Positions 21,090 to 27,772 of a DNA stretch of 27,772 nucleotides are shown in pieces. Source of the DNA: a virus; the IMG/VR virus record IMGVR_UViG_3300017746_004520, positions 1-27,772 of that record; one strand, written 5' to 3'. The first letter of the stretch is position 1. Each line of letters opens with the position of its first letter. Below the pieces are notes generated by a model, which saw only the letters and a program-made list of their open reading frames with translations, was not told where the DNA came from and did not search any database. The translations under genes and the position numbers were made by a program.

Positions 21090-21828
21090 ACTAAATCACG
21101 CTTGGGTTAAGGCAGCCCTTGAGCAAGCTGATAATGAAAGATCTAAAATATCTGAACGAGAAAGAGAATTACACGGACTATCTTCAACACGATTGAAGTG
21201 TCTCATCAATAATCTCTGTGCAGCAGAAAAAACAAACTACTTAGAGATCGGAGTATATAAAGGATCGACTATTATATCTGCCGTCATGGGAAATGATGTC
21301 AAAGCTGTAGGTGTTGATAATTTCATGTATGATGAGAGAGAACCTAGAAAATGGGCTCCCGAAGGTGACATTTGGTATAACGTAAAGTCTCAAATGGAAG
21401 CAAACATACAAAGGTACAATCTCCACCCTGAAACCAAAATTCCAGGGTCAATAACTCTTGTTGAAAAATCTTTTGAGGAAGTAGATTGGGTTAAACAACC
21501 TAAGTTTAATGTATGTTTATTCGATGTCTCTCCCCTAAACCAAAAAGTGTATGATGATTTTTTTGAAAAAGTTATAGTCTCTTTAACACAAGAATGTGTA
21601 GTAGTATTCACTGGTCAATCAAATGCCCAACACGCTGACGAGCTTAACAAAAGTTTACTTCGTCATCAAGACAAGTTAGACATTCAGTATAGTGAACTAA
21701 GAATATCTGGAGGATTAGCCGATGCCACTAGATACTATAGTGGAGCTAGGATTGTTGGTATTAAGAAAAAGTCCGGTTCATTTATTAAGAAACCTTCAGC
21801 ACCAAAGGCTAATACAACTGTAAAATGA
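21082..21828 (+). CDS. Class I SAM-dependent methyltransferase-like protein
   Basis: 248 aa from ATG 21082, with GAGG about 9 nt upstream; the frame is open a little further back. Motif I is YLEIGVYKGS (53-62) and the post-I acidic residue lies in AVGVDNF. A motif IV-like strand is FNVCLFDVSPLN. This resembles Methyltransf_24-type enzymes that methylate sugars or small molecules. The Lys/Ser-rich tail after about 230 looks disordered. Next to GT genes it may O-methylate a glycan. Confidence 0.65.
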   Translation: MSKLNHAWVKAALEQADNERSKISERERELHGLSSTRLKCLINNLCAAEKTNYLEIGVYKGSTIISAVMGNDVKAVGVDNFMYDEREPRKWAPEGDIWYNVKSQMEANIQRYNLHPETKIPGSITLVEKSFEEVDWVKQPKFNVCLFDVSPLNQKVYDDFFEKVIVSLTQECVVVFTGQSNAQHADELNKSLLRHQDKLDIQYSELRISGGLADATRYYSGARIVGIKKKSGSFIKKPSAPKANTTVK

Positions 21829-22214
21829 TATATGCCGCATACGGTACTAATCTTTGTGTAAAAAGAATGAAAAGCATATGTCCAGATGCTTTATTCTTAG
21901 GGTCGAAGATCATTAATAACTGGAAACTTGTTTTTAATAAGCTTCCAAACCTTATACCAGAAGAAGGATGTAACTGTGGTATAGGTCTTTGGGAAATAAG
22001 CTTAGAGTGTGAAAAAAATTTAGATAAATGGGAAGAAGGATACTTCAAAGATTATATTACAGACGAAAAATTTTTAATATACAGAATGAAAAAACCAGGA
22101 TTATCTCTCCCTGATAAAAAAGTTTTAAATTACGTCAAAAAAGGTTTTGAAGATTTTAACCTACCTACAGAATTACTAACAGAAGCCTTAAAAGCTTCAA
22201 TCAAAGAGGATTAA
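21825..22214 (+). CDS. Gamma-glutamylcyclotransferase-like protein
   Basis: 129 aa. YAAYGTNL (3-10) matches the YGSNL substrate loop. CPDALFLG follows, and GLWEISLECEKNLDKWEEGY holds the Glu (E71 of EEG) at the site of the GGCT catalytic acid. The fold converts gamma-glutamyl amines to 5-oxoproline. It overlaps the methyltransferase as ATGA. In other gene clusters the fold also acts on sugar- or antibiotic-linked gamma-glutamyl groups, which protect an amine during synthesis. Confidence 0.65.
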   Translation: MIYAAYGTNLCVKRMKSICPDALFLGSKIINNWKLVFNKLPNLIPEEGCNCGIGLWEISLECEKNLDKWEEGYFKDYITDEKFLIYRMKKPGLSLPDKKVLNYVKKGFEDFNLPTELLTEALKASIKED

Positions 22215-22220
22215 CTAAAT

Positions 22221-23075
22221 ATGAAAAAGAAGTCAGCAATTAGCCTGATTAGCTATGACGCAAATCGTTTCTTAGCAGATAGTATTAAAAAGTACTATGG
22301 TTATGTGGATGAAATTGTTCTTGGTATAGATAAAGACAGAATTACTTGGAGTGGTAACAACTTTACTATCGATGAAAATGAACTTTGGTCTGAATTACAA
22401 AAAATTGACACTGAAGGCAAAATATCTATTATTGAAGAAGATTTTCATAAATCTAAAATAGCAATTGAGAACGATAACTATGAAAGAAATTTTTTAAAAG
22501 CTCAGTGTAGTCATGACTGGATTTTCTCATTTGATGCAGATGAGATGTTAGTTAATCCTAAAGAATTTTTTTATGATTACTGTCCTATAGTAGAAAACTA
22601 CTATAATAAAGTTGATATTTTAATGACCTGGGCTACTCCTTATAAGACGGTAGAAGATGAGGCAGGAGAATCTTTTTGTTTATTCATTGCAAACGAAGAT
22701 GATACTCCTTTTTTTGGAGAAAACCAAGGAGTTGTGACCTCAAAAGATAGTACTTACACCTATGCTAGATGGACAGATAAATCAGCAGGAGGAACAGCTA
22801 ACAGAGTACGTTCTCCTCTTGTCGCCGTTCATTGGAGTCTGTGTAGGCCTGACAGTGAATTACACGAAAAAATTAATAATATCGGACATTCTGACATTGT
22901 AGAAAAAGATCCTTTTTATCAAATATGGTCTCAGGTAAATATCAATAACTATCACGAACTTCATAATTTTAAAACATCTGGATTAGGAGAAGCTCAGTGG
23001 CCTAAGTTGAGAGCCATTCCTACTAATGAAGTAGAAAATTATGTCAAAGAACATGTTACAGGAGCCTATCAATGA
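22221..23075 (+). CDS. Family 2-like glycosyltransferase
   Basis: 284 aa. N-terminal LISYDANRFLADSIKKYYGY is typical of the GT2 'silent-to-active' helix region, EIVLGID is strand 2, and DAD at 105-107 (WIFSFDADEML) is the DxD. Later conserved residues include ANRVRSPLVAVHWSL. AGAGGA lies upstream of the ATG. No TM segment. Overlaps the GT4 gene (ATGA). Confidence 0.7.
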   Translation: MKKKSAISLISYDANRFLADSIKKYYGYVDEIVLGIDKDRITWSGNNFTIDENELWSELQKIDTEGKISIIEEDFHKSKIAIENDNYERNFLKAQCSHDWIFSFDADEMLVNPKEFFYDYCPIVENYYNKVDILMTWATPYKTVEDEAGESFCLFIANEDDTPFFGENQGVVTSKDSTYTYARWTDKSAGGTANRVRSPLVAVHWSLCRPDSELHEKINNIGHSDIVEKDPFYQIWSQVNINNYHELHNFKTSGLGEAQWPKLRAIPTNEVENYVKEHVTGAYQ

Positions 23076-24235
23076 GAATAGAGATAGTAGGAAAATTCTA
23101 TGATAATCATTCGCTATCAATTATCAATAGAAAATTAGCCATTGGTCTCAGCATATCAGAGAATATGGATGTTTATATTACACCACTAGATTCATTTGAT
23201 CCGGTGCACAAACTTTCAAAGAGGCAAGCAAGAATTATAAAGAATCTTGAAGCAAAAGAGCAGCCTGAACCACCAGAAATACAAATTAGACATTGCTATC
23301 CCCCAGTATGGGCTTGGCCAGTACATGAAATGACAAAAGTTATTTATATCCAGCCCTGGGAATATGGAAAAGCTCCTTTTGAGTGGCAATATAAGTTTGA
23401 AACCTTTGCAGATGCGTTAATAGTGCCAAGTAATTATATTGCATCAGTATTTAAACAAGGCGGGTTAGATCCTAATAATATCTTTGTAGTACCTAACGGT
23501 TTTGACGATGCTATCTTCAATAAAGAAGAAGCAGAGGAGCACCCACTTATCAAAAAAGATAGATTTAATTTTGTATATGTAGGAAATACTCAGTGGAGGA
23601 AGGGCCTAGATATTATGCTTAACTCTTGGAGTAAAGTTTTTAAAAAATATGATAAAACTACTCTCATCATCAAAGATAATCCTGCAATTTACGGTAAAAA
23701 TAATGCTATCAGTGAAATCATTAAAATGCAGTATAAAACAGGATGCGCTGAAATTATTTATATTGATGATGCTTTGTCAGATAAAGAAATGGCCCAACTA
23801 TTTAAATTAAGTAAAGCTGTCGTACATCCATATAGAGCAGAAGGTTTTGGTATGCATATTCAAGAAGCTTTTGCATGTGGTTGTATTCCTATCGTATCAG
23901 CAGATGGCCCAACCGAAGATTTCCTTCCTTCTGACATAGGGTTTAGGATTAATGTAGAGCAAAAACCTATAGATATCATGGCGGATAATATATTTGCTGC
24001 TAAATCAGGGGATGCTATGACTATGATGAGCAGTCACTCGTTTGCTAATGAACCTTCTGGACAGCACCTAGAAAAAATTCTACAATATGTGTATCATCAT
24101 CATGATAAAAACGTTATGTTAGATGCCGTAAATAATGTTGAATTAGAAAATACGTGGGACAATGTTATAAACCACTATATAAAGGCGATTGAAAATGTCC
24201 ATTCCAGAAACAAAGTTAACAGATTCAGAAATTAA
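23072..24235 (+). CDS. Family 4 (GT-B) glycosyltransferase
   Basis: 387 aa. The retaining-GT motif E257-x7-E265 lies in AEGFGMHIQEAFACGCIPIV, with PSNYIASVFKQGG and VPNGFD in the linker and GNTQWRKGLDIML beginning the donor domain. Transfers a sugar from a nucleotide donor with retention. It is the last clear GT in the sugar operon. Its end overlaps the Fe-S carrier gene by about 40 nt. Confidence 0.85.
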   Translation: MRIEIVGKFYDNHSLSIINRKLAIGLSISENMDVYITPLDSFDPVHKLSKRQARIIKNLEAKEQPEPPEIQIRHCYPPVWAWPVHEMTKVIYIQPWEYGKAPFEWQYKFETFADALIVPSNYIASVFKQGGLDPNNIFVVPNGFDDAIFNKEEAEEHPLIKKDRFNFVYVGNTQWRKGLDIMLNSWSKVFKKYDKTTLIIKDNPAIYGKNNAISEIIKMQYKTGCAEIIYIDDALSDKEMAQLFKLSKAVVHPYRAEGFGMHIQEAFACGCIPIVSADGPTEDFLPSDIGFRINVEQKPIDIMADNIFAAKSGDAMTMMSSHSFANEPSGQHLEKILQYVYHHHDKNVMLDAVNNVELENTWDNVINHYIKAIENVHSRNKVNRFRN

Positions 24236-24737
24236 TCAGTTTTTTGCTGATTTAGAAGCTCAAGCAGATAAGGATGAAGTATCTCGTCTTGCACAACAAG
24301 TGTTAAATAAACACAAAATGCAAGAGCCTACTCTTGAAGAAAAAGTATTATCTGATTTTCACGGTCACGCACCTATAATAGAGTCAGAATACGAAGGGCA
24401 GCTTCCTAAACTCACTGCAAAAGCTAAAATTTATATACTCTCTAATCTAGAGCCTGGGCAGATGTTTAGGTTTGGGGTGTCTGGTGGTGGTTGTAGTGGT
24501 TTTAACTACCTGTTCGATGTAGCAGAAGAACTTGAAGATGATGATATTAAGTTTTGTGATGATCCCCCCTCTGTTGTTGATCCTGAAAGTATAAAGTTTT
24601 TGTATGGAAGCACCATAGATTTAGTTACAAGTGGTATGAATAAACAATTATCAGTAGAAAACCCAGGAGCTAAAGCCTCTTGTGGGTGTGGGACTAGTTT
24701 TGCTTATGATGAAGAGCTTTTGGATATGTACCCATGA
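24195..24737 (+). CDS. A-type Fe-S carrier (HesB/IscA-like) with N-terminal extension
   Basis: 180 aa from ATG 24195. The C-terminal domain (about 71-180) has the three cluster-binding cysteines C100 (GGGCSGF), C163 and C165 (ASCGCGTSF); the spacing equals that of IscA. The family receives and delivers [2Fe-2S] or [4Fe-4S] clusters. Residues 1-70 are a helical, charged extension absent from cellular IscA (~107 aa). Such genes are known in marine phages. Its partner here is unclear; no Fe-S enzyme is seen in the window. ATGA overlap with the next gene. Confidence 0.85.
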   Translation: MSIPETKLTDSEINQFFADLEAQADKDEVSRLAQQVLNKHKMQEPTLEEKVLSDFHGHAPIIESEYEGQLPKLTAKAKIYILSNLEPGQMFRFGVSGGGCSGFNYLFDVAEELEDDDIKFCDDPPSVVDPESIKFLYGSTIDLVTSGMNKQLSVENPGAKASCGCGTSFAYDEELLDMYP

Positions 24738-25366
24738 CAGATTATAATTGGATCACTAAAGAAAGTAAACTTCCTTGGTTGGTCTTAGATATTGACGTTC
24801 CTTATAAAGAAATGCATGCAGAGGCAGTTGCTCTTAAAGAAGAGTTTGTAGCTCACAGAGATCAAGATTATGGTGGTGGGTACAGACACCAAGGGTGGAG
24901 AAGTCTTTGTGTTCACGGTATAGATGCTTATAAAACTAATCATTATGATCAATATGGTTTTAAAAACAACGATGAAGTCCCTTACTGTTGGACAGATATA
25001 TCAGAACGTTGTCCAGTCACTGTAGATTTCTTTAAAAATAAGTTTCCGTATAAAAGATATCATAGATTGCGCTTTATGTTATTAGAGCCGGGAGGTTTCA
25101 TAACCCCCCATGAAGATACTGACAAAAACGTGCTATCTCCTGTTAATATTGCTCTCAATACTCCAAAAGATTGTATGTTTAAGATGAAGGGTCATGAAGG
25201 ATTCGTACCCTTAACTGACGGCAAAGCAGTGTTATTAGACGTAGGAAATACTCACGCTGTATATAATAAAAGTAATGAAGATAGATACCATATCATAGTT
25301 CATGGTGTTAAAACTAAAGAGTACGAGGATTTGGTAGAACGCAGCTATGCGAAAAATGGGAATTAA
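24734..25366 (+). CDS. Asp/Asn beta-hydroxylase-like 2OG-Fe(II) oxygenase
   Basis: 210 aa. RLRFMLLEPGGFITPHEDTD carries H126 and D128 (plus E127), NTHAVYNKSNEDR carries H174 and R184, the 2OG anchor. The pattern LxPGxxxxxHxD...HxxxN...R is typical of PF05118-type hydroxylases. The reaction would be hydroxylation of an Asp/Asn or a related small substrate. It directly follows the Fe-S carrier by an ATGA overlap. Confidence 0.8.
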   Translation: MTDYNWITKESKLPWLVLDIDVPYKEMHAEAVALKEEFVAHRDQDYGGGYRHQGWRSLCVHGIDAYKTNHYDQYGFKNNDEVPYCWTDISERCPVTVDFFKNKFPYKRYHRLRFMLLEPGGFITPHEDTDKNVLSPVNIALNTPKDCMFKMKGHEGFVPLTDGKAVLLDVGNTHAVYNKSNEDRYHIIVHGVKTKEYEDLVERSYAKNGN

Positions 25367-26723
25367 TAAAAACTACGTTGTAGGTATATATGATGACTCT
25401 AAATTTAGTTTTCATATGTCACGAGGACAAAAATTCAAAGAAATAACCGAATTTTTTACTCGATTTAAATACTTCGGACCTATAGTCGTAGGTAAATCAG
25501 TTAATGAAGTTTTAGATAAAGCTTGTGAACAAGGTGTTGATTACTGTATAGTCCAATCTGTTGGACATATCATCAAAGATGCTTTCTTTTTTAGGCACAT
25601 AGAGAAGTGGATCGATAGACAAAACTTTTTTGTAACAGGTCACATCATGGATAAAAATTCAAAAAATATTAATAACCCAGAAGGCAAAGAGGGGTATTAC
25701 GGACTCCATAAACAGTGTATTTTAGTTAATTTAGATTACTATAAAAAGTTTGATCGTCCTGTTTTTGGAGATAAAAATTCTACGAAAGATGAAACAGTCG
25801 CAAAAGCTAAAAGACATGCTAAGGATATTCATGACGATTATACTCCTTTATCTCTAGCTCCTACTCAGGAGTCTACTATTTGTACTCCTCTTGTAGATGG
25901 ATGGAATTTTATAAATACTAGTCTTGAAAATGGGTTAATAGTGTATAATTTTCATCCTAAAATAAGAGATCATAAACAGTATCTTTATCCTACCTCTAGT
26001 GCAGAAGAGCTTTCTCAACAACTCTCTTGGATTATTAATATTGTAGAATACGCACCTACTTGCGTCTTTTTTTGGAATACAGAGAATTATAAAGATCTTA
26101 AATATGTTAGTATAGAAAAACCCATTAAAAAACTATATTCAGTTGCCGCTAGTTTTAAACCTAATATGATACTTAATACTTATGGTTTTGAAGATGACTC
26201 AGAAGTAGTATTTTTTGACTATAGTAAACAAGCTCTCGCATTTAAGAAACTCCTTTTAACTCACTGGGACGGAGAAGACTACCCTGGATTTTTGAGTTGG
26301 GCAGAACAAAAATATAGTATTAATGAAACTAAAGGAGCAGAAACAGAGACTAACACTCGGCAAGGACTATGGGAACGAGAAATTAGTTGGTGGGGAAATG
26401 AAAAAGCCATCAAAGAACACTGGGATAGGTATAAAAAACTAAAACACGAGTTTATTCACGTTGATATTTGTGAAAATCCTCAGCATGTAACATCCCAAAT
26501 TACCCCAGATGATAATTCAGTGATATGGTGGAGTAATGCATTTCATACAGTTAATGCTCAATACCTAAGAGGTTTACAAGGGGTCACAGATTGTTATAAT
26601 AAATGGTTAGAACAAATAGCTAATAAAAATGATAGTCTTTACATATTCGGTAAAGATTGTTTAGATAAACCAGTAGAAGGTGGGACATTAAAGGAGTATT
26701 TAAATGGATATAGAAAGACTTAA
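25347..26723 (+). CDS. Large protein of unknown function, possible glycosyltransferase-like N-terminus
   Basis: 458 aa; ATG 25347, or 25356 three codons later. The N-terminal 160 residues alternate strands and helices like a GT-A fold (NYVVGIYDDSKFSF, YCIVQSVGHII, VTGHIMDKN, CILVNLDYYKKF), but no DxD is visible. A middle segment (CVFFWNTENYKDLKYV) and the C-terminal VIWWSNAFHTVNAQYLRG look like a second domain. No family recognised. It overlaps the hydroxylase gene, so co-expression is likely. Confidence 0.55.
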   Translation: MRKMGINKNYVVGIYDDSKFSFHMSRGQKFKEITEFFTRFKYFGPIVVGKSVNEVLDKACEQGVDYCIVQSVGHIIKDAFFFRHIEKWIDRQNFFVTGHIMDKNSKNINNPEGKEGYYGLHKQCILVNLDYYKKFDRPVFGDKNSTKDETVAKAKRHAKDIHDDYTPLSLAPTQESTICTPLVDGWNFINTSLENGLIVYNFHPKIRDHKQYLYPTSSAEELSQQLSWIINIVEYAPTCVFFWNTENYKDLKYVSIEKPIKKLYSVAASFKPNMILNTYGFEDDSEVVFFDYSKQALAFKKLLLTHWDGEDYPGFLSWAEQKYSINETKGAETETNTRQGLWEREISWWGNEKAIKEHWDRYKKLKHEFIHVDICENPQHVTSQITPDDNSVIWWSNAFHTVNAQYLRGLQGVTDCYNKWLEQIANKNDSLYIFGKDCLDKPVEGGTLKEYLNGYRKT

Positions 26724-26904
26724 ATTATTTAAAAGTGAAGAAGATATCAAGTCGTTTGCTAAAGTAAATGGTTACGGAGATAAAGGTATCGAAAAACTTA
26801 TTATTGATTGGAAAGTGGCTCTCGTAGCCCCTACAAAAGAGATAAAAAAAGGTAAGAAAAAGTTTGGAATCTTAAGTAGTAATGATTATTCGTCCAAAGA
26901 CTAA
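26704..26904 (+). CDS. Small lysine-rich protein (66 aa)
   Basis: 66 aa with AAGGAG 7 nt upstream of the ATG. The start overlaps the large unknown gene by 20 nt. An N-terminal helical segment (DIERLKLFKSEEDIKSFAKV) is followed by a basic tail (KEIKKGKKKFG). Function unknown. Confidence 0.55.
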   Translation: MDIERLKLFKSEEDIKSFAKVNGYGDKGIEKLIIDWKVALVAPTKEIKKGKKKFGILSSNDYSSKD

Positions 26905-27475
26905 ACTAGACTTTGATAACAGCTGGTTAAATACATTAAAGTTTGAAGAGCATTCAGACTATGATTTAGCAGGTCATGTAAGTGCTATCGCTGTTAAAAG
27001 TGAGTCGGGAAAAGTGTTTGATTTTTATAGGTCTGATCCCCTAGAAATGCCTAAAGATTTTAAATATACTGCTTTATACAACAAAATCGAGGCAGTCAAA
27101 AAACTAGCAGACTTTTTTCAAATAGAGACCACTAGAGTAAGAATACACCGACAGTTACCTGGCCAAACAATCCCTATGCATACGGATGATAATAATATTA
27201 AAGCCACTGATTCAGGTCACTACAGACTAAGAATGTTAACTGCATTATCGGAAAGTGAAGACTTTATTTATAGGTTCTCGATAGACAACGAAATAGAAGA
27301 ATATTCTCTTAAAAAGGGAGAAAGTATTATATTTGATCCAGATAAAGTGGCTCATGGTATGATTAACAAATCTAAAACAGATATCAGATACTGTTTCGTT
27401 CAGATATTTAAGGCATACCCAATATCAAGCTGGACAAAAAATTTTATTAACGAAGAAATAACAATAATGCTATGA
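26882..27475 (+). CDS. Asp/Asn beta-hydroxylase-like 2OG-Fe(II) oxygenase (second in this block)
   Basis: 197 aa. RIHRQLPGQTIPMHTDDNN carries H100 and D102, PDKVAHGMINKSKTDIR carries H158 and R169. Same order as the 210-aa oxygenase 1.5 kb upstream, with low residue identity, so an old duplication or separate acquisition. Probable Fe(II)/2OG hydroxylase; substrate unknown. Overlaps both neighbours. Confidence 0.75.
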   Translation: MIIRPKTKLDFDNSWLNTLKFEEHSDYDLAGHVSAIAVKSESGKVFDFYRSDPLEMPKDFKYTALYNKIEAVKKLADFFQIETTRVRIHRQLPGQTIPMHTDDNNIKATDSGHYRLRMLTALSESEDFIYRFSIDNEIEEYSLKKGESIIFDPDKVAHGMINKSKTDIRYCFVQIFKAYPISSWTKNFINEEITIML

Positions 27476-27750
27476 ATAAAGATTTTGGTACAGCTTTTCA
27501 CAAACCTAATGGTAACGCAGTAAAAGTTACAGTAAACGAATTTAGAGAAAAATTATACCTCCACATAAGAGAATATACTATGGATGGAGATACTGGTCAG
27601 TGGTTCCCTACTAAATCAGGTTTTTCAATACCTGCTGATGAAGTTAGTTCGCTAATACCCTTGCTAGAAGATGCGAGTGATTTAGTAGCTAAAAGGTTCA
27701 TCTGGAATACACAACTAGAATTAGAATTGGAGAATGATTATGAGTATTAA
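27472..27750 (+). CDS. PC4-like ssDNA-binding protein
   Basis: 92 aa. AVKVTVNEFREKLYLHIREY followed by WFPTKSGFSIPADEVSSLIP fits the transcriptional coactivator PC4/Sub1 fold: curved beta sheet (VKVTV, LYLHIREY, then K-G-x-S/F-I) and a helix (PADEVSSLIPLLEDA). PC4-like proteins in bacteria and phages bind ssDNA and can bear on transcription or repair. ATGA overlap with the oxygenase. No other regulator is in this half. Confidence 0.65.
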   Translation: MNKDFGTAFHKPNGNAVKVTVNEFREKLYLHIREYTMDGDTGQWFPTKSGFSIPADEVSSLIPLLEDASDLVAKRFIWNTQLELELENDYEY

Positions 27751-27772
27751 AGCTTGGAGCGATGAGCAAGAA
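27740..27772 (+). CDS. Start of a gene cut by the window end
   Basis: ATG at 27740 with GGAG 7 nt upstream, reading MSIKAWSDEQE before the window ends. Overlaps the PC4-like gene stop by 11 nt. Too short to identify. Confidence 0.4.
   Translation, partial: MSIKAWSDEQE

Noticed and set aside
1-27772. Insertion sequences, integrase or attachment sites
   Set aside because: No transposase or integrase motif and no long direct or terminal inverted repeats were seen by eye.

Overview
The window looks like part of a large, AT-rich, T4-like marine phage genome. The evidence is tight packing with repeated ATGA and TAATG start/stop overlaps, many small genes, a probable DsbA-like DNA-binding protein, a PC4-like ssDNA-binding protein, a PD-(D/E)XK nuclease, a phage-borne ribosomal protein bS21, an A-type Fe-S carrier and a large stock of glycan genes. 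A tmRNA in the circularly permuted form known from Alphaproteobacteria, with an alphaproteobacterial-type tag (ANDNFAIEDYRIAA), points to an alphaproteobacterial host. A SAR11-type (pelagiphage) host is my inference, not something shown directly.

Layout. Positions 1-9956 are almost all on the minus strand: two tandem PP-loop ATP-pyrophosphatase paralogues (one cut by the window edge), a Cys-His-Asp protease/transglutaminase-like protein, a 43-aa gene, a 2OG-Fe(II) oxygenase, a RecB-like nuclease, a NodU/CmcH-type carbamoyltransferase, a second 2OG oxygenase, three SGNH-type proteins (the middle one on plus), a DsbA-like protein, a sulfotransferase, a GT10/exostosin-like glycosyltransferase and four small unknowns. 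One unknown carries an in-frame GC-rich palindrome. Positions 9957-10077 form a divergent promoter region. From 10078 to the end everything is on plus.

The plus half starts with a coiled-coil protein, a possible thioredoxin-fold protein, a DegT aminotransferase and an SDR epimerase. Next come bS21, four small genes and the permuted tmRNA, whose acceptor piece (about 14014-14049) lies upstream of its coding piece (14306 to about 14477). A complete 71-aa gene with its own ribosome-binding site sits between the two pieces. Then follows a coupled sugar operon (Fe-dependent alcohol dehydrogenase, hexapeptide acyltransferase, GT-A protein, second DegT, RmlB-like dehydratase, epimerase, GT2, methyltransferase, GGCT-like protein, GT2, GT4). 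The window ends with a HesB/IscA-like Fe-S carrier, two Asp/Asn-hydroxylase-like oxygenases, a large unknown protein and the PC4-like protein.

How it may work together. One set of genes appears to build and decorate a glycan (nucleotide-sugar conversion, transamination, acylation, sulfation, carbamoylation, methylation, glycosyl transfer). Its target, host surface glycan or virion, cannot be read from sequence. A second set, bS21 plus the permuted tmRNA, acts on translation, so the phage carries both a ribosomal subunit protein and its own ribosome-rescue RNA within 2 kb. The permuted tmRNA with a gene inside its excised segment is the most unusual item here.
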